NCBI GenBank assembly: GCA_017513365.1
Contig: JAFXFY010000222.1
Coordinates: forward strand, 1-7,622
DNA: 7,622 bases
DNA from: Alphaproteobacteria bacterium
GTDB taxonomy: Bacteria > Pseudomonadota > Alphaproteobacteria > CAAHEQ01 > UBA3637
Direction: 5' to 3'
Each line of letters starts with the position of its first letter. The first letter of the stretch is position 1. This document shows positions 1 through 4,196 of this stretch, in pieces. The notes below the pieces were generated by a model. That model searched no databases. It was not told the origin of the DNA and saw only the letters and a program-made list of their open reading frames with translations. A program made the position numbers and the translations under genes.

Positions 1-214
1 AGCTGACTAATCTACGTCCTTGGGCATCACACCAAGCCATTGCATTCCACCAATTCATATTATTATTACTCATACAGTATTTATGCCCCGTTACGGCTCC
101 TATGACAACCGTTCCGGCACCATCTGCACACGTTTCGGGAGTGGTTGTATCATCTGCAAACACGGCAGAAGACATCATGACCACACCACACATCAATATT
201 AATATTTTACGCAT
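1..214 (-). CDS. Secreted C-type-lectin-like protein, N-terminal part (runs off left edge)
   Basis: This is the first 71 codons of a minus-strand gene starting at ATG 214-212; the frame is open to the window edge, so the 3' end is missing. Residues 1-20 (MRKILILMCG then VVMMSSAVFA) form a clear Sec signal peptide with likely cleavage VFA|DD, so the product is exported. The mature start contains TCADGAGTV, then HKYCMSNN, MNWWNAMAWCDAQGRRL. The YC...MNWW..A..WC.A.G..L spacing resembles the start of C-type-lectin-like domains, which are often used for binding at the cell surface. This is family resemblance only, since the rest of the domain is outside the window. A Shine-Dalgarno AAAGGAG lies at 229-223, 8 nt before the ATG, which fixes the start. 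The gene sits directly downstream of the structured RNA at 238-430 and could be expressed by read-through of that RNA's terminator. The ligand is unknown. Confidence 0.8.
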   Translation of the reverse strand, partial: MRKILILMCGVVMMSSAVFADDTTTPETCADGAGTVVIGAVTGHKYCMSNNNMNWWNAMAWCDAQGRRLVS

Positions 215-222
215 TTTTCTAA

Positions 223-229
223 CTCCTTT
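223..229 (-). promoter_or_regulatory. Ribosome-binding site of the lectin-like gene
   Basis: AAAGGAG on the minus strand sits 8 nt upstream of ATG 214-212. It lies only about 8 nt beyond the end of the U-tract of the terminator at 238-264, so ribosomes can load only on transcripts that read past that terminator, unless a separate promoter exists in this short gap. None is visible. Confidence 0.75.
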
Positions 230-237
230 TATCTGTT

Positions 238-264
238 AAACAAAACCCACTTGAAACAAGCGGG
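238..264 (-). terminator. Intrinsic terminator of structured RNA 1
   Basis: On the minus strand, CCCGCTTG (264-257), a TTT loop (256-254) and CAAGTGGG (253-246) form an 8-bp stem including one G-U pair, followed by TTTTGTTT (245-238). The G-U pair is possible only in the minus-strand RNA; on the plus strand it would be an A-C mismatch. This assigns the direction. The first 3 nt of the left arm are also the end of helix A of the pseudoknot, so terminator and helix A cannot both be complete. Confidence 0.75.
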
Positions 265-430
265 CGGATGTTAGAAAACCGTACGAAATAAAACGGCTCG
301 GCTTATTCAAGCCTTTCAGCCTTTATTCACCGACATCCGCCCCAATGGCGAATGCCAATTTTTTTAGTTGGTACTAACCAACTTTATTTCGTATGGGTTT
401 TCTAAGCCCAACTTTCGGCACTCCGAAAGC
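238..430 (-). ncRNA. Structured RNA 1: pseudoknotted leader or small RNA, ~193 nt, ending in an intrinsic terminator
   Basis: Read on the minus strand from about 430 to 238. Elements in 5'-3' order, found by hand pairing: 5' hairpin 429-423/418-412 (7 bp, CCGAAAG on the plus strand, 4-nt loop); small hairpin 409-407/397-395 whose loop belongs to helix B; helix B strand 1 at 405-383; hairpin 383-378/371-366 (6 bp, AGTTGG/CCAACT); hairpin 357-354/349-346; helix A strand 1 at 342-333; hairpin 321-318/298-295 with inner stem 313-309/304-300; helix B strand 2 at 292-271; helix A strand 2 at 271-262; terminator 264-238. Helix B is 10 + 11 bp with one small internal loop. Helix A is 10 perfect bp (GGGCGGATGT with ACATCCGCCC). 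The order B1-A1-B2-A2 makes a pseudoknot. A promoter at 437-465 and the terminator frame a discrete unit just before the lectin-like gene. I recognise no known riboswitch or ribozyme consensus. A second RNA with the same plan lies at 3870-4061. Confidence 0.7.
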
Positions 431-436
431 ATATTT

Positions 437-465
437 ACTGTAAAATGAAATCAGAAAAAATGCAA
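437..465 (-). promoter_or_regulatory. Promoter of structured RNA 1
   Basis: On the minus strand a -35 TTGCAT (465-460) and a -10 TACAGT (442-437) are separated by 17 bp, which predicts transcription starting near 430, exactly at the first base before the 5' hairpin of the RNA. The promoter of RNA 2 has the same form (TTGATT, 17 bp, TAAAGT). The motif match is moderate, but the agreement with the RNA's 5' hairpin supports it. Confidence 0.5.
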
Positions 466-473
466 GGTCTTTT

Positions 474-502
474 TTTACTTTTTGATGTATTGTTTTTATG
501 AT
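474..502 (+). promoter_or_regulatory. Probable msrAB promoter
   Basis: A -35-like TTTACT (474-479), a 17-bp spacer and a -10 TATGAT (497-502) predict a start near 509 and a leader of about 15 nt before ATG 524. The promoter overlaps the alternative upstream TTG/ATG codons at 482 and 485, which argues against those as starts. It lies back to back with the minus-strand RNA promoter, with 8 bp between the two -35 boxes. Confidence 0.4.
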
Positions 503-523
503 AAAAATTCCCATATATTCTTT

Positions 524-1393
524 ATGACAAAAGAATTAATTATTGCAGCAGGGTGTTTTTGGGGTGTGCAACACGCTTTTGAAACGGAAACGGGTGTTGT
601 GGCCACTGAGGTAGGATATACCGGTGGTCATACCGAAAATCCCACCTATAATGAGGTATGTACAGGTACTACAGGGCATGCCGAAGCTGTTCGCATTGTT
701 TATGATAAATCCCAAACCAACGATGAAACGTTGTTAAAAATGTTTTTCAAAATTCATAATCCAACCTCGTTGAACCGACAAGGTCCCGATGTCGGCAGTC
801 AGTACCGCTCAGCGATTTTTTACCTAACTGAAAATCAAAAACGAATCGCCGAACGGTTAATCGCTGATTTAAATGCCTCGGGCAGATATGCTCATCCGAT
901 TGTAACGAAAATTGAACCGGCCGGTCCTTTTTATCCCGCCGAAGAATATCATCAAGATTATCTGGCAAAACGTGGATTAAAAGTTCATTATTTAAATAAA
1001 ACAGATGATGATTGGCGTGAAACGTTATCGCCAGACCAATATGCTGTTTTACGTCAAAAGGGAACGCAAAAACCATTTATTGGAAAATACCTGTATTTTT
1101 TTGAAGACGGTGTTTATCGGTGTGCTGCTTGTGGTAATAAATTATTTGACGGTCGTCGTAAATTTGCCAGCTCTTGCGGATGGCCATCTTTTGATACTGC
1201 TTTACAAGGCAGTGTTCAAATTCGCAAAGATTTTTCCCATTTTATGATTCGTGATGAAGTCATTTGTGCCAGATGTGGATCGCATTTAGGACATATTTTT
1301 TCAGATGGTCCCACCAAAACGGGGGATAGATATTGTATTAACTCAATCGCTCTTGATTTTGATAAAAATCAAATGATTGACGCAAAAGATTAA
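524..1393 (+). CDS. msrAB: Bifunctional methionine sulfoxide reductase MsrAB
   Basis: Repairs oxidised protein methionines: the MsrA domain reduces the S-epimer and the MsrB domain the R-epimer of methionine sulfoxide, usually with thioredoxin as reductant. The 289-aa product begins MTKELIIAAGCFWG, with the MsrA nucleophile Cys11 in GCFWG, EVCTGTTGHAEAV at 44-56, and YHQDYL near 142-147. MsrB starts around residue 168 (LSPDQY). Its zinc cysteines are C200/C203 (CAAC) and C248/C251 (CARC), the recycling Cys is C218 in SSCGWPSF, and the catalytic Cys is C271 in RYCINS. All key residues are present, so both halves should be active. There is no signal peptide, so it is cytoplasmic. Start: ATG 524 places Cys11 where MsrA proteins normally have it. 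The longer frame from TTG 482 or ATG 485 adds about 14 unrelated residues and overlaps the likely promoter. No good Shine-Dalgarno is seen before ATG 524. The GNAT gene follows after 72 bp. Confidence 0.95.
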   Translation: MTKELIIAAGCFWGVQHAFETETGVVATEVGYTGGHTENPTYNEVCTGTTGHAEAVRIVYDKSQTNDETLLKMFFKIHNPTSLNRQGPDVGSQYRSAIFYLTENQKRIAERLIADLNASGRYAHPIVTKIEPAGPFYPAEEYHQDYLAKRGLKVHYLNKTDDDWRETLSPDQYAVLRQKGTQKPFIGKYLYFFEDGVYRCAACGNKLFDGRRKFASSCGWPSFDTALQGSVQIRKDFSHFMIRDEVICARCGSHLGHIFSDGPTKTGDRYCINSIALDFDKNQMIDAKD

Positions 1394-1415
1394 AGTAATG
1401 CTTTATATTAAAATT

Positions 1416-1443
1416 TTGCTTGCATAACATCAAAATATATGAT
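1416..1443 (+). promoter_or_regulatory. Probable promoter of the GNAT gene
   Basis: TTGCTT (1416-1421) and TATGAT (1438-1443) are separated by 16 bp and predict transcription starting near 1450, about 16 nt before ATG 1466. The -10 hexamer is the same as that proposed for msrAB. It overlaps the left arm of an 8-bp inverted repeat. Confidence 0.45.
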
Positions 1444-1467
1444 ATCTTTTTTTGTGGAGGATATCAT
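1439..1467. repeat. Inverted repeat over the -10 box and start codon of the GNAT gene
   Basis: ATGATATC (1439-1446) and GATATCAT (1460-1467) are perfect inverted copies around a 13-nt spacer that contains most of the Shine-Dalgarno GGAGG (1456-1460). The left arm covers the proposed -10 box; the right arm covers the first two bases of the start codon. It could be a repressor site at the DNA level, or, if transcription starts upstream, an RNA hairpin that hides the start codon. Chance occurrence in AT-rich DNA is possible. Confidence 0.4.
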
Positions 1468-2008
1468 GCAAGAAAATTTCACACTCAAAAATGGTAAAAC
1501 GGTTTTAATACGAGATATTGTATCGGATGATTATGAAGCTATGCAAATATATTTGCAAAAACTGGCAACCGAAACAATTTTTACGAATCAATATGTGGGG
1601 AGAAAGCCTCGCTCAAAAGAAAGTTTTGATAAGCAATGCGAAAATCCGTATTCTTGGAGCGTCGGCATTTTTGATGGTGATAGAATCCTTGGGGCTTGCC
1701 AATGTTTTATTTATCATCCCGAACATTTATGGTGCGGTTATACGGCTCAGTTTGGTATTCATATGTTGGAAGAGGTTCAATCTTCGGGACTTGGAATGCA
1801 CTTAATGACTTTAATGGAACGGTGGTGTCTTGCTCAAGGTATGGAACGCATAGAGGCCTCAGTTCGCACGCAAAATCGTAAAGCCATTTCTTTATACCTT
1901 AAGTGCGGATATGAAATTGAAGGATTATCCAAACGCAAAGCCCTCATTAATGGTGTATGGCACGATGAATATCGTATTGCAAAACTGTTAAATAATGTAA
2001 AGGGCTAG
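1466..2008 (+). CDS. GNAT-family N-acetyltransferase
   Basis: A 180-aa member of the GCN5-related acetyltransferases, which move an acetyl group from acetyl-CoA to an amine on a small molecule or protein. The acetyl-CoA-binding motif A is at about 95-114 (QFGIHMLEEVQSSGLG), with QSSGLG at 105-110 fitting the Q/R-x-x-G-x-G/A phosphate-binding turn. Motif B follows at 137-149 (NRKAISLYLKCGY), then EIEG and a C-terminal strand with WHDEYRIAKLL. The pattern N..A..LY...GY..EG resembles the RimJ/RimL and YhhY-like branches, but the substrate cannot be named. Start: ATG 1466 has TGGAGG 5 nt upstream. An in-frame ATG at 1439 would add nine residues but lacks a Shine-Dalgarno and lies in the -10 box. 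It lies between msrAB and the rhodanese on the same strand, with gaps of 72 and 48 bp. Confidence 0.88.
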   Translation: MQENFTLKNGKTVLIRDIVSDDYEAMQIYLQKLATETIFTNQYVGRKPRSKESFDKQCENPYSWSVGIFDGDRILGACQCFIYHPEHLWCGYTAQFGIHMLEEVQSSGLGMHLMTLMERWCLAQGMERIEASVRTQNRKAISLYLKCGYEIEGLSKRKALINGVWHDEYRIAKLLNNVKG

Positions 2009-2026
2009 GTTGTTTTTAAGTGGCAC

Positions 2027-2055
2027 TTTCCCCATATAACCTAAAAAGGGGGAAA
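2027..2055. repeat. Inverted repeat enclosing a -10-like box and covering the rhodanese ribosome-binding site
   Basis: TTTCCCC (2027-2033) and GGGGAAA (2049-2055) are perfect inverted copies with a 15-nt spacer. The right arm is the Shine-Dalgarno region of the rhodanese gene (ATG 2057). The spacer contains TATAAC (2035-2040), a possible -10 box with a weak TTGTTT (2010-2015) 19 bp upstream. In a transcript coming from the GNAT gene the hairpin would hide the ribosome-binding site. If transcription starts near 2047, only a DNA-level role is possible. Confidence 0.4.
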
Positions 2056-2056
2056 T

Positions 2057-2557
2057 ATGCATGAAATTAATCCAAAAGATATTTGTCCGACCGATTTGGT
2101 GTTGGATGTTAGAACAGTAGCCGAACATGATAAAATGGCGTTAACGATGCCACATTGGCATGTGGATATAGCGCACTTAAATCCGATTAAGTTTATTAAA
2201 GAACATGGATTGGATGGTTCTAAAACCCTTTATATTTTGTGTCGTCATGGTGGGCGAGGTATGACGGCTGCCGAAAAATTTATTCGTGTCGGTTTTACAA
2301 ATGTTGCGGTCATAAAGGGGGGTATTTTAAATGCGCAGAAAGAGGGGATGCAAATCCTTTATTCGCACAGCATTTCTATGGAACGGCAAGTACGAATTAT
2401 GGCGGGCAGTATTGTTTTAACGGGTATTTTATTGGGACTTATTTCCCCGTGGTTTTACCTCATTTCGGCGCTCATGGGCTTGAGTTTAATTATCGGGGGT
2501 ATTCGTGGGCGTTGCCCTTTGGTGTATATCCTATCCGAAATGCCTTGGAATCAGTGA
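2057..2557 (+). CDS. Membrane-anchored rhodanese, YgaP-like
   Basis: A 166-aa protein with an N-terminal rhodanese domain (about 1-105) and a C-terminal DUF2892-type membrane domain. Rhodaneses carry sulfane sulfur as a persulfide on a loop cysteine; here the loop is CRHGGR at 62-67 with Cys62 as the expected active residue. LDVRTVAEH at 16-24 matches the conserved rhodanese strand and turn. SMERQVRIMAGS (107-118) leads into two hydrophobic helices at about 114-130 and 133-149, separated by a SPW turn, and the protein ends CPLVYILSEMPWN, as in E. coli YgaP-like proteins. The catalytic domain therefore probably faces the cytoplasm at the inner membrane. The start is set by AGGGGG 4-5 nt upstream of the ATG. 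It is the last gene of the plus-strand group with msrAB and the GNAT gene, and converges on the pilin-like gene. The physiological sulfur donor and acceptor are not evident. Confidence 0.9.
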   Translation: MHEINPKDICPTDLVLDVRTVAEHDKMALTMPHWHVDIAHLNPIKFIKEHGLDGSKTLYILCRHGGRGMTAAEKFIRVGFTNVAVIKGGILNAQKEGMQILYSHSISMERQVRIMAGSIVLTGILLGLISPWFYLISALMGLSLIIGGIRGRCPLVYILSEMPWNQ

Positions 2558-2570
2558 GAATTTAGCTATA

Positions 2571-2600
2571 AAAATCCCCCCTTGGGTAAGGGGGGGGATT
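2571..2600. terminator. Terminator hairpin between convergent genes
   Basis: CCCCCCTT (2576-2583), loop GGGT (2584-2587) and AAGGGGGG (2588-2595) form an 8-bp GC-rich stem, flanked by A-rich sequence on the left and ATTTATT on the right. In the minus direction the hairpin is followed by ATTTTTATA, a good U-tract for ending the pilin-like transcript. The plus-direction U-tract is weaker but may also end the rhodanese transcript. The hairpin starts right after the pilin-like stop codon at 2602-2600. Confidence 0.75.
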
Positions 2601-3853
2601 TATTCGGCTGGTTTATCTACACACGATTTACCATCGGCGGATTTTATTTGACCTTCTGGACATAATATGCATTGTATATTTGCATCAGAATATTTTTTAT
2701 AATAACGATTTGGGCATTGATTACACGCATTTATTGTTGAAGGATGTGTTTCCGTGTCTTCACAAGAAAAACATCGTGGAATATCGACCCACCAACCACC
2801 TAGTAATCCCCAAAATTTTCCATTTGGACAAACACATTCTGTTTTATCATCGTTGGCAACCGCACCATAATCATAACATGAAACGCACAATCCGCCGTAA
2901 CTCCCCATTTTTTCGTTCCAAATAACATTTTCTGAATATTGTGTACCATTTTGACCTTTAATTTCTGCACATTTAAAACAATTTTCTTTCGTTGTATTTT
3001 GGGTATGAAAAAATCTTGTTTTACAATTGATACAATCAATTCCCAAAAACATAACGTTTTCATCTTTATCTATACATCTTTGACAATATTCTTGTGTTGT
3101 TCGAAGATATACATTATTGCAAGAATAACAATTTGTAGCTTCTCCAGCACTTGGATCATGACCAAACATCATATCTCCGCACCGGTGGCAATTTTCTTGC
3201 GTTAAATCCGTACGTCTTGTAAAGTTGCAAGATTGGCAAACACCACTTGTGTTTTCCGTATATCCATGAGCACATTTGGAACACGTATCATTATAACAAT
3301 ATTCGCCCTCGGGACAATTTAAATCATCATCAAAACAATGCTCGCCGGTACAAACGGAACATGTACCATACTCCAACGAATCGGAGGTAATTTCAAAAAT
3401 GTAACTCAGTTCATTTTCATCTTGCGTGCAATTCCAAGTGCTTTGCCCATTTGCTTTTAACATTAACACGTACTCTGGTTTGGTTTTGAGCAAAATATCA
3501 CACGCTGTCTTAGACACACCCGATACATTAACAGAAATCAAATTCGGTGTTGTTTCTGATGTGGAATCATAAATAAAATCATCTAAACTCGGGAAAGTAA
3601 AAGAGTATTCATATGAGCTTTGTGTGTCCAGTTCCATATCTGGAAACTCTTCTGTTTCTAAGATTTGCCGGACTGTATTGGGGTATTTTGTTTCTTGATA
3701 AATCAGGCGAATGTCTTGTAGGACTTGATTGGCCCGATGTTTATTTATACCATAATTGTATCCTGCAATACCGCCGATGGTCAGTACGCCCATAACCGCC
3801 AAAACACCGATAGTTTCCACCATAGAACGACCGGATTGAGTTATATGTTTCAC
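2600..3853 (-). CDS. Pilin-like protein with CxxC-rich C-terminal region
   Basis: A 417-aa protein. The N-terminus MKHITQSGRSMVETIGVLAVMGVLTIGG has the type IV prepilin layout: a short basic leader, Gly8 before the expected prepilin-peptidase cut, Glu13 at +5 of the mature protein, and a hydrophobic helix to about residue 34. This is followed by GYNYGINKHRAN and a helical stretch to about 57. Residues 58-160 are a non-repetitive globular part. From 165 onward the chain is cysteine-rich: 32 cysteines in the whole protein and 12 CxxC pairs (for example CSVC 165-168, CHRC 222-225, CQRC 257-260, CFKC 292-295, CILC 395-398), in loose repeats such as TQENCHRC, TQEYCQRC and TKENCFKC. The pattern recalls growth-factor-receptor-like extracellular repeats; homology is not claimed. 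Start is GTG 3853-3851 with GGAGG 6 nt upstream. It lies downstream of structured RNA 2. Likely exported or surface-exposed; function unknown. Confidence 0.85.
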   Translation of the reverse strand: MKHITQSGRSMVETIGVLAVMGVLTIGGIAGYNYGINKHRANQVLQDIRLIYQETKYPNTVRQILETEEFPDMELDTQSSYEYSFTFPSLDDFIYDSTSETTPNLISVNVSGVSKTACDILLKTKPEYVLMLKANGQSTWNCTQDENELSYIFEITSDSLEYGTCSVCTGEHCFDDDLNCPEGEYCYNDTCSKCAHGYTENTSGVCQSCNFTRRTDLTQENCHRCGDMMFGHDPSAGEATNCYSCNNVYLRTTQEYCQRCIDKDENVMFLGIDCINCKTRFFHTQNTTKENCFKCAEIKGQNGTQYSENVIWNEKMGSYGGLCVSCYDYGAVANDDKTECVCPNGKFWGLLGGWWVDIPRCFSCEDTETHPSTINACNQCPNRYYKKYSDANIQCILCPEGQIKSADGKSCVDKPAE

Positions 3854-3859
3854 GTTAAA

Positions 3860-3864
3860 CCTCC
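3860..3864 (-). promoter_or_regulatory. Ribosome-binding site that supports a GTG start
   Basis: GGAGG on the minus strand lies 6 nt before GTG 3853-3851, and no ATG is found nearby in the frame ahead of the pilin leader sequence, so GTG is the start. It sits only 5 nt beyond the U-tract of the RNA 2 terminator, the same tight arrangement as at the lectin-like gene. Confidence 0.8.
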
Positions 3865-3869
3865 ATAAT

Positions 3870-3896
3870 AAAAAAATCGCTGAACAAGCTCAGCGA
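3870..3896 (-). terminator. Intrinsic terminator of structured RNA 2
   Basis: On the minus strand TCGCTGA (3896-3890), a 6-nt loop (3889-3884) and TCAGCGA (3883-3877) form a perfect 7-bp stem followed by seven T (3876-3870). This is a textbook intrinsic terminator placed upstream, not downstream, of the pilin-like gene, so the gene needs read-through or antitermination. Helix A can extend two bases into the left arm. Confidence 0.85.
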
Positions 3897-4061
3897 CTGG
3901 AAGTTCCTAACTATTTCACACGATATAGTGCGGCATATTCACCGCTCGGTTTATTTTGCCACCTTCCAGCCCGGCCGGAAAGCGTACAATTTCGTCCTTA
4001 CGCTTAGGACGCGTGTGAAAAGAGGTTAGGACACCTCAGTCTTGAGCTTTACTCAAAAACC
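3870..4061 (-). ncRNA. Structured RNA 2: pseudoknotted leader or small RNA, ~192 nt, ending in an intrinsic terminator
   Basis: Read on the minus strand from about 4061 to 3870. Elements 5'-3': hairpin 4056-4052/4046-4042 (TTGAG/CTCAA); small hairpin 4037-4033/4026-4022 (ACCTC/GAGGT) whose 6-nt loop belongs to helix B; helix B strand 1 at 4031-4012; hairpin 4011-4006/3998-3993 (CGTCCT/AGGACG); helix A strand 1 at 3971-3963; hairpin 3945-3942/3933-3930; helix B strand 2 at 3922-3905; helix A strand 2 at 3903-3895; terminator 3896-3870. Helix B is 7 + 9 bp around an internal loop. Helix A is 7 Watson-Crick bp (CTGGAAG/CTTCCAG), extendable by a G-U and a G-C pair. B1-A1-B2-A2 crosses as a pseudoknot. 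The plan, length and position match RNA 1, although most of the sequence differs. The RNA ends 5 nt before the Shine-Dalgarno of the pilin-like gene. No known RNA class is recognised. Confidence 0.7.
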
Positions 4062-4067
4062 AAATTC

Positions 4068-4096
4068 ACTTTATCCAAAATAGAGGGTAAAATCAA
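4068..4096 (-). promoter_or_regulatory. Promoter of structured RNA 2
   Basis: On the minus strand a -35 TTGATT (4096-4091), a 17-bp spacer and a -10 TAAAGT (4073-4068) predict transcription starting near 4061, just before the 5' hairpin of the RNA. It has the same layout as the promoter of RNA 1 and gives an almost equal RNA length. Confidence 0.5.
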
Positions 4097-4132
4097 GCAT
4101 TATTTTTTATAGCAATAAAAATATAAAAAATC

Positions 4133-4190
4133 CTTTTCTTTTGGTAAATTGTATGATATAACCTATCACAGTTTTATTTATAAGAAAGGA
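4133..4190 (+). promoter_or_regulatory. pheS promoter region and ribosome-binding site
   Basis: The AT-rich sequence ahead of pheS holds -10-like hexamers TATGAT (4152-4157) and TATAAC (4157-4162). The second lies within ATATAACCTA, a 10-mer also found before the rhodanese gene at 2034-2043. No strong -35 box is visible: TTTTCT (4134-4139) has the right spacing but a weak match. AGAAAGGA at 4183-4190 is the Shine-Dalgarno, 6 nt before ATG 4197. No Phe-rich leader peptide or attenuator was found on this strand. Confidence 0.4.
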
Positions 4191-4196
4191 TAAAGT

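Noticed and set aside
20..202. 60-aa plus-strand open frame
   Set aside because: It is antisense to the lectin-like gene, has no ribosome-binding site and a composition rich in His/Ile/Thr from the complementary strand.
271..405. Long inverted repeat as the ends of a small mobile element
   Set aside because: The arms lie inside a unit with promoter, further hairpins and terminator, a crossing second helix exists, no target-site duplication was seen, and the other locus keeps the architecture with different sequences. An RNA structure explains this better.
238..430. Known riboswitch or ribozyme (cobalamin, SAM, TPP, c-di-GMP, hammerhead, HDV-like, pistol)
   Set aside because: None of the consensus core sequences I know for these classes is present, and the helix lengths and order do not fit. 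This is limited by memory; a covariance-model search is decisive.
482..523. Longer N-terminus for MsrAB from TTG 482 or ATG 485
   Set aside because: The extra residues do not resemble MsrA, lack a Shine-Dalgarno and overlap a plausible promoter with its -10 box at 497-502.
2680..3205. Plus-strand open frames within the pilin-like gene
   Set aside because: They are antisense shadows of the CxxC-rich coding region with no start signals and no familiar motifs.
2790..3360. Tandem DNA repeat array in the CxxC-rich region
   Set aside because: The repeats are loose at the protein level only; the DNA units differ in length and sequence, so this is not a direct-repeat or CRISPR array.
4062..4196. 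Phe-codon leader peptide or attenuator ahead of pheS
   Set aside because: No short frame rich in Phe codons with a ribosome-binding site, and no plus-strand terminator hairpin, was found there. The hairpins in the adjacent gap belong to the minus-strand RNA.
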